This document shows, piece after piece, positions 1 to 5,334 of a DNA stretch of 7,464 bases. The stretch spans positions 1 to 7,464 of the forward strand of contig CAYOKA010000109.1 in the NCBI GenBank assembly GCA_964404395.1, read 5' to 3'. Below the pieces are notes generated by a model, which worked only from the letters and a program-made list of their open reading frames with translations, did not search any database and had not been told where the DNA came from. Origin of the DNA: JAAYBT01 sp964404395. GTDB taxonomy: Bacteria; Bacillota; Clostridia; Acetivibrionales; DTU013. Made by a program: the position numbers and the translations under genes. The stretch's first letter is position 1. Every line of letters starts with the position of its first letter.

Positions 1-719
1 ACAAATACGCTTATCTCAGCAGCGGTACCTGGTCTCTGCTGGGCGTTGAGCTACCGTTGCCGGTAATCAATGAGGACAGCTTCAGGTTGAATTATACCAA
101 TGAAGGCGGCTTTGGAAGAAAAATAAGACTAATGAAGAACATCATGGGGCTGTGGATATACCAGGAATGTAAGAGAGAATGGGATAGATCCGGGGAAGCA
201 ATGAGCTTTGACGAACTTGGGGCGGGAGCCTTGGGAGCAGTACCCTTCAGTGCATTGATAGATCCTGATGATATAAGATTTATGAGACCTGGAAATATGT
301 CGGGCAAAATAAGTGACTTCTGTGTACAGACAGGCCAGAAGCCTCCGGAAACGAAAGCGGAGATTGTTCGCTGTATTCTGGAAAGCCTGGCCCTTAAATA
401 CAGAATGGCTATAGAAGGCCTGGAGGGAATCTTGGGTTACAGGCTACCTGTGCTGCATATCGTCGGCGGAGGCTGTAAAAACACTCTGTTATCGCAGTTC
501 ACAGCTAATGCTGTTGGCCGGCCTGTCATTACAGGGCCTGTTGAGGCAACTGCAACCGGGAATATTATTTCGCAGCTAATAGCACTAGGAGAGCTTGGTA
601 GCCTCAGTGAAGGCAGAGAGCTGGTAAGGCGCTCATTCCCTGTTATAGAATATTTACCTTTAGAAGCTGATGCCTGGGATATTGCATATGATGAATTTTT
701 GAAGCTGGTAAAGAGCTAA
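1..719 (+). CDS. rhaB: Rhamnulokinase-family FGGY sugar kinase, C-terminal part (5' end outside window)
   Basis: The gene enters from the left edge in the frame whose first whole codon is at 3; the TTG at 57 is internal, since the frame is open to the edge and already matches the family there. About 238 residues remain of a family usually near 480-490. The visible part opens with SSGTWSLLGVEL, the FGGY second-domain signature in its RhaB form. It continues with YTNEGGFGRKIRLMKNIMGLW and, near the end, HIVGGGCKNTLLSQ and GRPVITGPVEATATGN, all characteristic of rhamnulokinases; GGGC is the nucleotide-binding loop. Known family members phosphorylate L-rhamnulose on O1 using ATP in the cytoplasm. 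The N-terminal sugar-binding half is missing, so the true substrate (L-rhamnulose, L-fuculose, or another ketose such as L-sorbose) cannot be read here. The stop lies 14 nt from the end of the convergent DeoR gene. Family call is firm; substrate is open. Confidence 0.9.
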   Translation, partial: KYAYLSSGTWSLLGVELPLPVINEDSFRLNYTNEGGFGRKIRLMKNIMGLWIYQECKREWDRSGEAMSFDELGAGALGAVPFSALIDPDDIRFMRPGNMSGKISDFCVQTGQKPPETKAEIVRCILESLALKYRMAIEGLEGILGYRLPVLHIVGGGCKNTLLSQFTANAVGRPVITGPVEATATGNIISQLIALGELGSLSEGRELVRRSFPVIEYLPLEADAWDIAYDEFLKLVKS

Positions 720-733
720 AGACAATGTCTCTC

Positions 734-1504
734 CTACCTGGCAAGCTCAATCCGCACCGGTGAGCTGTTAAGGTATTCTGCCCAGCTGTCCGGGAAGGGT
801 GCGTCTGTGATAATGGTATGAATATCATTTAGCCGGGCGGTGTTGACGTATCCTACCTTGTCGAACTTTGTATGGTCGCAGAGGAATATGACCTGATTTG
901 AGCAGCGGATCATTGTTTTGCGAATCTCGGATTCCTGCTCATTGGAGTCTGTCAACTCGCTTTTTGGGGAAAAACCCTTACAGGAGAAAAATAACTTATT
1001 GGCGTAATAATTGCTGACGGTGTTCTCAGCAGAACGGCCAACATAAGAAAGGCTTCTGCTTCTGAATATGCCTCCTGTAGATATAAGTGTCATATCTATA
1101 CAGCTTGCAAGCTCAATGATAATACGCTCGGCGTTTGTAATGATGGTGAGGTTCTTTTTGTTTTTTATATGTTTGGCCACATAGAGGGAGGAGGTGCTGG
1201 CGTCAAGAAACAGAGTGTCTCCATCTTTGACCATACCGGCGGCATATTTTCCGATAGAGTTCTTGCCGGAGATATTAATACCCTCTCTTATCTCAAGAGG
1301 AGCCTCTGCCCTTTTGTCGTCTGTGTCTGCAAGCACTGCTCCGCCGTGGGTTCTGGTCAGGAGCCCCTTCTTTTCCAGCTCTTTTAAATCTCGCCTGATA
1401 GTTTCTTCTGTCACATCAAAGGAAGCGGCTGCTTCTCTGACGAGGATGCTTTTTTTACTATATAAAACAGACATGATTTTACTTCTTCTCTCAATTCCAA
1501 ACAC
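734..1504 (-). CDS. DeoR/GlpR-family transcriptional regulator of sugar metabolism
   Basis: A 256-residue protein of normal DeoR length. Residues 1-57 form the winged helix-turn-helix: RRSKIMSVL, then the recognition region VTEETIRRDLKELEKKGLL and the wing RTHGGAVL, all hallmark DeoR sequence. From about 72 comes the DeoRC sensor domain, with DASTSS (101-106), related to the ISOCOT phosphate-binding loop, plus KLFFSCKGFS (170-179) and CDHTKF (209-214). Family members bind phosphorylated sugars and mostly act as repressors released by the ligand. I chose the GTG at 1504 because GGAGGTG lies 9 nt upstream; a longer reading from a TTG at 1522 would place that site inside the coding region. It is the last gene of the minus-strand group, 31 nt after the PHP gene, and ends 14 nt from the convergent kinase gene. 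Likely targets are the divergent region 3799-4028 and its own operon; this is inference. Confidence 0.93.
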   Translation of the reverse strand: MFGIERRSKIMSVLYSKKSILVREAAASFDVTEETIRRDLKELEKKGLLTRTHGGAVLADTDDKRAEAPLEIREGINISGKNSIGKYAAGMVKDGDTLFLDASTSSLYVAKHIKNKKNLTIITNAERIIIELASCIDMTLISTGGIFRSRSLSYVGRSAENTVSNYYANKLFFSCKGFSPKSELTDSNEQESEIRKTMIRCSNQVIFLCDHTKFDKVGYVNTARLNDIHTIITDAPFPDSWAEYLNSSPVRIELAR

Positions 1505-1513
1505 CTGATAATG

Positions 1514-1520
1514 CACCTCC
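1514..1520 (-). promoter_or_regulatory. Ribosome binding site that sets the DeoR start
   Basis: Read on the minus strand this is GGAGGTG, 9 nt before the GTG at 1504. The alternative TTG at 1522 lies upstream of it and has no Shine-Dalgarno sequence of its own, so the GTG start (protein beginning MFGIERRSKI) is preferred. Confidence 0.8.
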
Positions 1521-1535
1521 AAAAATAATTTACCG

Positions 1536-2825
1536 TTAGCGTTTATTTCGGCCTATTTCCATGTAAACCTTTATGCGCTGCTCCAAAGAAGGATATTTGC
1601 TGATTGAATGGGGCGAGAACATACCTGCATCCGGGTTCGCGGTTGCAGCTAGTTCATGCCCTACCAATGCCCATGTTGCTTCGTGCAGGTTATTGAACTT
1701 TTCATTCCGAAGAGCTGTGCATATGAAGGGCTGCCGCGGTGAATTGATGTCCTCGCCGCTGATTTGGAAAAAGGAGTACTTATCGCATAATGCCCTGACC
1801 ATGTCCAGCTGTGCCATGCTGTTTCTGGATGGCATATAGGTAACCGCTTTGAAGCCCAGGCTGTAAAGCAGCTCGAAAAGCTCAACGATGTAGTCATCCT
1901 CAAATTTTTGCGCCCTCTTATCACCGGTGACTGAGTCGCTCACATCACCAAGATATGCATATGCACAAATAGCTCCTATGCTGTCTGAGAAGCGGATGAT
2001 TTCTGTTATGTCGGGGCACTCGTCGCTAGCATTAACATAAATGGAGGCAACCAGCTCGCTCTTTAGAACCCCCAGTAGATCATATTCATAGTGGGGGTTA
2101 GAAGAATCCAATAGATAGCTTTCTGCTTTTGGACTGACAGCAAGCTTTAGCTTATTTTTAAGGAAATCTGCAAGGGGGCGGCCTTTACCTGTCAAGGCAA
2201 TCAGCTTCAGCGAAAGAGCAAACAAAATATGCCTTTCCGTAATGCTGCCACCGTTCTTAAAGCTCGAAAGCGGTACGACGTCTTTTTCAAAATCCAGTCT
2301 AATTCCGAAAGGCTTAATCAGCTTATTTATATTTTCAATCATTTCTATATTTCGCATATTACGATATGCCGTATAAGGTTTGAAAAACACTCCGACCCTA
2401 CCAATCTGAGTGTGGGGAATGCCGTGGAGTGTCACGTAGGCAACTGAATCCTGGTTGGGATTGTTTAGCCTCCTGCCCTTAAGGGACGTTTTAGAAAAAT
2501 CTGCTCTGCATTCCACGCCAATTGTAGTTGCAATACCTGCTATCTTACCTGCTTCAATAAACTCCCTTACACCGCCGATGGAATCATGATCCATGATGCC
2601 GGCAGTAGCCAAACCTGAGCTATAAGCCATCCATACGGCCTTTGTCGGCGAATAAGGAGAAAAGGAATAGCTTGTATGGATGTGGTTATTTACATCCTTA
2701 CAGGCTAGCGGCTTTTCCAATTCTCCGGCTTCTATTGCGTTCATCAGCTTCTTCAGGCTATCCAGCCTAATGCTTGCATCAGTATTGTTTAGATTGGCCA
2801 GCAGCAGGTTTACATCTGCTTTCAC
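1536..2825 (-). CDS. PHP-domain metal-dependent hydrolase (putative phosphoesterase)
   Basis: A 429-residue protein starting at GTG 2825, with GGAGG 8 nt upstream. After about 45 helical-looking residues comes PHP motif I, NNHIHTSYSFSPYSP (His48, His50), then motif II GIMDHDSIGG (Asp79, His80, Asp81) and GVECR (Glu105). His134/His137 in TLHGIPHTQ may also bind metal, and GEDINSPRQPF (357-367) sits where the last PHP metal motif is expected. These residues suit a di- or trinuclear metal site in a TIM-like barrel. PHP enzymes include histidinol phosphatase, the RNase AM/TrpH type, and the polymerase III nuclease domain. The length and large central insertion (about 110-270) do not match HisK or RNase AM closely. 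No signal peptide or membrane segment is seen, so it is cytoplasmic. It lies 31 nt before the DeoR gene, suggesting cotranscription. A sugar-phosphate phosphatase role is inference from context; the substrate is unknown. Confidence 0.85.
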   Translation of the reverse strand: MKADVNLLLANLNNTDASIRLDSLKKLMNAIEAGELEKPLACKDVNNHIHTSYSFSPYSPTKAVWMAYSSGLATAGIMDHDSIGGVREFIEAGKIAGIATTIGVECRADFSKTSLKGRRLNNPNQDSVAYVTLHGIPHTQIGRVGVFFKPYTAYRNMRNIEMIENINKLIKPFGIRLDFEKDVVPLSSFKNGGSITERHILFALSLKLIALTGKGRPLADFLKNKLKLAVSPKAESYLLDSSNPHYEYDLLGVLKSELVASIYVNASDECPDITEIIRFSDSIGAICAYAYLGDVSDSVTGDKRAQKFEDDYIVELFELLYSLGFKAVTYMPSRNSMAQLDMVRALCDKYSFFQISGEDINSPRQPFICTALRNEKFNNLHEATWALVGHELAATANPDAGMFSPHSISKYPSLEQRIKVYMEIGRNKR

Positions 2826-2858
2826 TATTATGCCCTCCTAATGTGCATTTTACTTTCT

Positions 2859-2870
2859 GATAGTGCTATC
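2859..2870. repeat. Short palindrome upstream of the PHP gene
   Basis: GATAGTGCTATC has 5-bp inverted arms (GATAG/CTATC) around a 2-nt centre, about 34 nt before the PHP start. It could be a small operator, but an element this short can occur by chance. Confidence 0.3.
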
Positions 2871-2951
2871 TCGCTTTTCATAGGCTACTTTACACTACCC
2901 AGTACAAGTATTCAGAGATGGTGCCATATGCCCTTAACTTTCATACATACC

Positions 2952-2965
2952 CGCAATATATTGCG
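2952..2965. promoter_or_regulatory. Perfect 14-bp palindrome, candidate operator
   Basis: CGCAATATATTGCG is perfectly self-complementary over 14 bp. It lies in the SDR-PHP gap, about 127 nt upstream of the PHP start and 48 nt beyond the SDR stop. Its half-site CGCAATA recurs exactly at 3971-3977 in the sorE control region, and with one mismatch (TATTGTG, inverse orientation) at 3926-3932. Sharing a half-site between two non-coding regions of one gene cluster suggests a common regulator, plausibly the DeoR protein. This is inference. Confidence 0.45.
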
Positions 2966-3012
2966 CTGCAGAACTCAAAACATGCATCGTAAAATGCCCA
3001 ATGCAGTGTCTC

Positions 3013-3798
3013 TCAGCGCATCTCCTGACCACCCGTCACATTAATGGCCTGGCCTGTCATATAGCTGGCTTCATCGGATGCCAAAAACACCATAACATTT
3101 GCTATATCTTCATATTCACAGCTTCTCCTGAGGGGAACCTGATTCAGATATTTTTGCCTTACCTGCTCTTCTGTTATACCCTGGTTTCTCGCATACTGCT
3201 TGAAGAGGGAGTTAGGCCCTTCGCTCCATAAGGGAGAATTAAGCAGATTTCCGGGGCATATGGAATTGACTCTGATGCCGTATTCTGCAAGCTCAAGCGC
3301 CAGACTCTGAGTAAGACCGATACCGCCGAATTTTGCAGCAGCATAGGCGGAATTCTTGTAGGATCCTTTTTTACCGGACTTGCTGTTTATCTGGATGATG
3401 TTGCCTCTTCTGTTCGGGATCATAACCCCGGCAGCAGCTTTTGAACACAGGAAATAGCCGATTAGGTTTACATCCATAACTTTTTTCCACTGCTCGCCGG
3501 GAAAGTCCGTTACCGGTTTTGCTATCAGAATAGCGGCATTGGAGATAAGAAGATCCACTTTGCCGTACTTTGAAACTGCAGCATCGACCATAGCTTCGAC
3601 CTGCTGCTCATTGCTAACGTCTACTTTTACGGCGATTGCGTCCTTTAAACAGGCAGCCACATTTCTGGCTGAATCCAGATTTATATCAGCAACCACTACT
3701 TTGCAGCCTTCCTCATCCAGCCTGTGGGCAAGCGCTTCACCCAGTCCCTGTGCTCCGCCCGTAATGATTGCCACCTGATCCTTTAGTCTCTGATTCAC
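3013..3798 (-). CDS. Short-chain dehydrogenase, sorbitol-6-phosphate 2-dehydrogenase type (SrlD/SorD-like)
   Basis: A 261-residue classical SDR, close to the roughly 259 residues of SrlD. The start is GTG 3798, with AAGGAGG 8 nt upstream. The cofactor loop TGGAQGLG is at 13-20, and Asp38 ends the second strand, favouring NAD(H). N87-A-A and Asn111 are present, and the catalytic set is Ser139, Tyr152, Lys156. Several stretches match my memory of E. coli SrlD: IIQINSKSGK around 134-143, AKFGGIGLTQSLALELAEYG around 155-174, the PGNLLNSPL region, and the C-terminus TGQAINVTGGQ. That enzyme, and SorD of the L-sorbose operon, oxidise D-glucitol 6-phosphate to D-fructose 6-phosphate. It is read divergently from the SorE-like gene, whose product would supply that substrate. 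It is the first gene of the minus-strand group and has its own near-consensus promoter (3855-3883). A different hexitol phosphate is possible. Confidence 0.88.
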   Translation of the reverse strand: MNQRLKDQVAIITGGAQGLGEALAHRLDEEGCKVVVADINLDSARNVAACLKDAIAVKVDVSNEQQVEAMVDAAVSKYGKVDLLISNAAILIAKPVTDFPGEQWKKVMDVNLIGYFLCSKAAAGVMIPNRRGNIIQINSKSGKKGSYKNSAYAAAKFGGIGLTQSLALELAEYGIRVNSICPGNLLNSPLWSEGPNSLFKQYARNQGITEEQVRQKYLNQVPLRRSCEYEDIANVMVFLASDEASYMTGQAINVTGGQEMR

Positions 3799-3854
3799 TA
3801 AAAAGTCCTCCTTGCAAATCGCTGATAAAAGCTAGGTTAAAGTACCATTGCCTA

Positions 3855-3883
3855 ATTATACAACAAATGTTGGATTGTGTCCA
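3855..3883 (-). promoter_or_regulatory. Sigma-A type promoter for the SDR-PHP-DeoR group
   Basis: On the minus strand TGGACA (3883-3878, five of six to consensus) and a perfect TATAAT (3860-3855) are separated by exactly 17 nt. Transcription would begin near 3848, giving a leader of about 50 nt before the GTG at 3798. The match is strong enough to expect activity unless repressed. Confidence 0.75.
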
Positions 3884-3885
3884 CA
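3861..3885. promoter_or_regulatory. Two small palindromes over the SDR promoter, candidate operator
   Basis: CAACAAATGTTG (3861-3872) has perfect 5-bp arms around AA and fills much of the spacer between the -10 and -35 boxes. TGTGTCCACA (3876-3885) has 4-bp arms around TC and overlaps the -35 box. A protein bound at either would block RNA polymerase. Both are short, so this is suggestive only. Confidence 0.4.
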
Positions 3886-3912
3886 TTCTCGATAAGTATG
3901 TTTTGTTTTATG

Positions 3913-3941
3913 TTGATTACAGTTATATTGTGTGATATTAT
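3913..3941 (+). promoter_or_regulatory. Candidate promoter for the sorE-E2-E3 operon
   Basis: TTGATT (3913-3918) and TATTAT (3936-3941) are spaced by 17 nt, so transcription would begin near 3948, about 80 nt before the ATG. A perfect TATAAT also occurs at 3962-3967, but only a poor -35 (TATAAA or similar, near 3939) lies at the right distance. Either could be the true -10 box. Confidence 0.55.
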
Positions 3942-3977
3942 AAAAATGGATTTAAATGCACTATAATATACGCAATA
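3926..3977. repeat. Long inverted repeat in the sorE promoter, candidate operator
   Basis: The left arm TATTGTGTGATATTATA (3926-3942) and the reverse complement of the right arm, TATTGCGTATATTATA (3962-3977), differ by one substitution and one single-base gap over 16-17 nt. They are separated by 19 nt that include the palindrome ATTTAAAT (3950-3957). The left arm covers the -10 box of the candidate promoter and the right arm lies just downstream of the predicted start, a position typical for repressor binding. AT richness raises the chance background, but the outer TATTGYGT ends are not simple AT sequence. Confidence 0.55.
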
Positions 3978-4028
3978 CATAAAATACAAAACGGCTATCT
4001 ACAGCTATTCGTAACGAGGAGAAGTATT

Positions 4029-5291
4029 ATGAAGACAAAAGCAATCAGGATGTATGGAAAGAATGATTTAAGGCTTGAGGAGTTCGATCTTCCGCCAATC
4101 GGTGAGGACGAGATTCTTGCTCATATTATTTCCGACAGTATTTGCATGTCTTCCTACAAAGCAGCAATTCAGGGAAGTGAGCACAAGAGGGTTCCGAAGG
4201 ATATTGCACAGAACCCGATTATTATAGGTCATGAGTTCTGCGGTGAGATTGTAGAGGTCGGCAGCAAATGGAAGGATGAGTTCAAGGCCGGGACTAAGTT
4301 CACCATTCAGCCGGCATTAAACCAGAAGGATAACCCCTATTCGACACCGGGATATTCCTTCAAATATATTGGCGGCAGCGCGACATATATAGTAATTCCC
4401 AATGCTGTCATGGAGCTGAGCTGCCTGTTGCCTTACGATGGAGATGCATTTTTTACAGGTTCTCTTGCGGAGCCTATGTCCTGTATCGTAGGAACCTTCC
4501 ATGCCAATTATCACACTACCCCGGGCAGCTACATCCACGATATGGGCATCGTGGAGGGCGGCAATATGGCGATTCTTGCAGGTGTTGGTCCCATGGGTCT
4601 TGGCGCCATCGATTACGCTATCCATTGTGACAGGAAACCCGCGATGCTGATTGTTACGGATATAGACAAAGCCAGGCTTAAGAGGGCGGCATCCATATAT
4701 ACGGCAGATGAGGCGAAGAGAAATGGGGTAGAGCTTGTTTATGTCAATACATCCGGTGATAAGGGTGCCGATTATATTATGAGTCTCACAGAAGGAAAAG
4801 GCTACGATGATGTATTTGTATTCGCACCGGTTAAGTCACTTGTAGAGATGGGAGACAAGCTGCTTGCTCATGACGGCTGTCTCAACTTTTTTGCAGGCCC
4901 AAGTAGTCCGAATTTCTCAGCGGAGTTCAACTTTTACAATGCCCATTATAATGCCACCCATATCGTTGGTACCAGCGGCGGCAATACGGATGATTTGAAG
5001 GAGTCCTTGGATATGATGGGAAAAGGCATCATCAATCCGGCTTCAATGGTAACACATATCGGGGGGCTGGACAGTGTGGCGGATACAATATTGAATCTGC
5101 CGAATATTCCCGGCGGCAAGAAGCTGATATATACCAATATACAAATGGAATTGACGGCTATTGACAGCTTTAGGGAAAAAGAAAAAGACAATCCCTTGTT
5201 TGGAAAGCTTGCGGATATTGTTGAAAAGACAAATGGGCTCTGGTCCGCAGAAGCTGAGAAGTATTTATTAGCAAATGCAAAGAATATGTAA
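4029..5291 (+). CDS. sorE: L-sorbose-1-phosphate reductase-like zinc-dependent dehydrogenase (SorE family)
   Basis: A 420-residue medium-chain dehydrogenase, close to the roughly 410 residues of SorE. ATG 4029 has AGGAG 7 nt upstream. The catalytic-zinc side is visible: Cys39 in SICMSSYK, GHEF with His68/Glu69, and Glu148 in LAEPMSC. The cysteine-rich structural zinc loop of ordinary alcohol dehydrogenases is absent; QPALNQKDNPYSTPGYSF occupies that region, as expected for this subfamily. The Rossmann loop is GVGPMGLG (185-192), with Asp211 ending the second strand, suggesting NAD(H). The C-terminal extension of about 40 residues past the core also suits SorE. The known family reaction is NAD(P)H-dependent reduction of L-sorbose 1-phosphate to D-glucitol 6-phosphate. 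The divergent SDR is of the type that consumes this product. First gene of its operon, 43 nt before the E2 gene. A related ketose phosphate or polyol substrate cannot be excluded. Confidence 0.82.
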   Translation: MKTKAIRMYGKNDLRLEEFDLPPIGEDEILAHIISDSICMSSYKAAIQGSEHKRVPKDIAQNPIIIGHEFCGEIVEVGSKWKDEFKAGTKFTIQPALNQKDNPYSTPGYSFKYIGGSATYIVIPNAVMELSCLLPYDGDAFFTGSLAEPMSCIVGTFHANYHTTPGSYIHDMGIVEGGNMAILAGVGPMGLGAIDYAIHCDRKPAMLIVTDIDKARLKRAASIYTADEAKRNGVELVYVNTSGDKGADYIMSLTEGKGYDDVFVFAPVKSLVEMGDKLLAHDGCLNFFAGPSSPNFSAEFNFYNAHYNATHIVGTSGGNTDDLKESLDMMGKGIINPASMVTHIGGLDSVADTILNLPNIPGGKKLIYTNIQMELTAIDSFREKEKDNPLFGKLADIVEKTNGLWSAEAEKYLLANAKNM

Positions 5292-5316
5292 ACTAAAAAT
5301 AAAGGACGAAAACCCT

Positions 5317-5323
5317 AAGGAGG
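5317..5323 (+). promoter_or_regulatory. Ribosome binding site that sets the E2 start
   Basis: AAGGAGG lies 11 nt before the ATG at 5335, where the lipoyl domain begins with MATPIIMPRQ. An in-frame ATG at 5275 would overlap the end of the sorE-like gene, has no Shine-Dalgarno sequence, and would add 20 residues not typical of lipoyl domains. Confidence 0.8.
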
Positions 5324-5334
5324 CTAAAGGGCAT

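Larger units (their letters stand above)
2826..3012 (-). other. 187-bp gap between SDR and PHP genes
   Basis: No open reading frame here has a convincing ribosome binding site, and I see no rho-independent terminator (no GC-rich hairpin followed by T residues on the minus strand). The gap holds the PHP ribosome binding site and two palindromes (2859-2870 and 2952-2965). No promoter with both elements at good spacing stands out. PHP and DeoR may therefore be read through from the SDR promoter, or from a weak local one. The unusual length for an intra-operon gap favours a second control point. Confidence 0.45.
3799..4028. other. Divergent control region between the SDR and sorE-like genes
   Basis: This 230-bp AT-rich stretch separates the two divergent transcription units. 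It contains the SDR promoter (3855-3883, minus strand) overlapped by two small palindromes (3861-3872 and 3876-3885), a candidate plus-strand promoter (3913-3941), and a long inverted repeat (3926-3977). The heptamer ATTGTGT appears on the plus strand at both 3874-3880 and 3927-3933, and ATTGCGT on the minus strand at 3976-3970. The sorE ribosome binding site AGGAG is at 4017-4021, 7 nt before the ATG. No small gene is evident. Confidence 0.7.

Noticed and set aside
57..719. A short kinase gene starting at TTG 57
   Set aside because: The frame is open back to the window edge and already encodes the FGGY signature SSGTWSLLG upstream of 57, so the gene is cut by the window rather than short.
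720..730. AGACAATGTCT as a terminator
   Set aside because: A 5-bp stem with a 1-nt loop cannot form a stable hairpin, and no T-run follows on either strand.
1194..1508. 104-codon plus-strand open frame across the DeoR gene
   Set aside because: It is antisense to a clear DeoR regulator; the translation is a Ser/Leu-rich composition with no domain and no convincing ribosome binding site.
2841..3044. 67-codon plus-strand open frame over the SDR-PHP gap
   Set aside because: It partly covers non-coding DNA but begins without a ribosome binding site, runs antisense into the SDR gene, and its translation (His/Ser/Pro-rich) matches nothing known.
4317..4625. 102-codon minus-strand open frame inside the sorE-like gene
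   Set aside because: Antisense to conserved catalytic-domain sequence, with no family resemblance.
5275..5334. Extended N-terminus of E2 from ATG 5275
   Set aside because: It overlaps the sorE-like gene, lacks a ribosome binding site, and precedes a well-placed AAGGAGG and ATG at 5335 that begins a canonical lipoyl domain.
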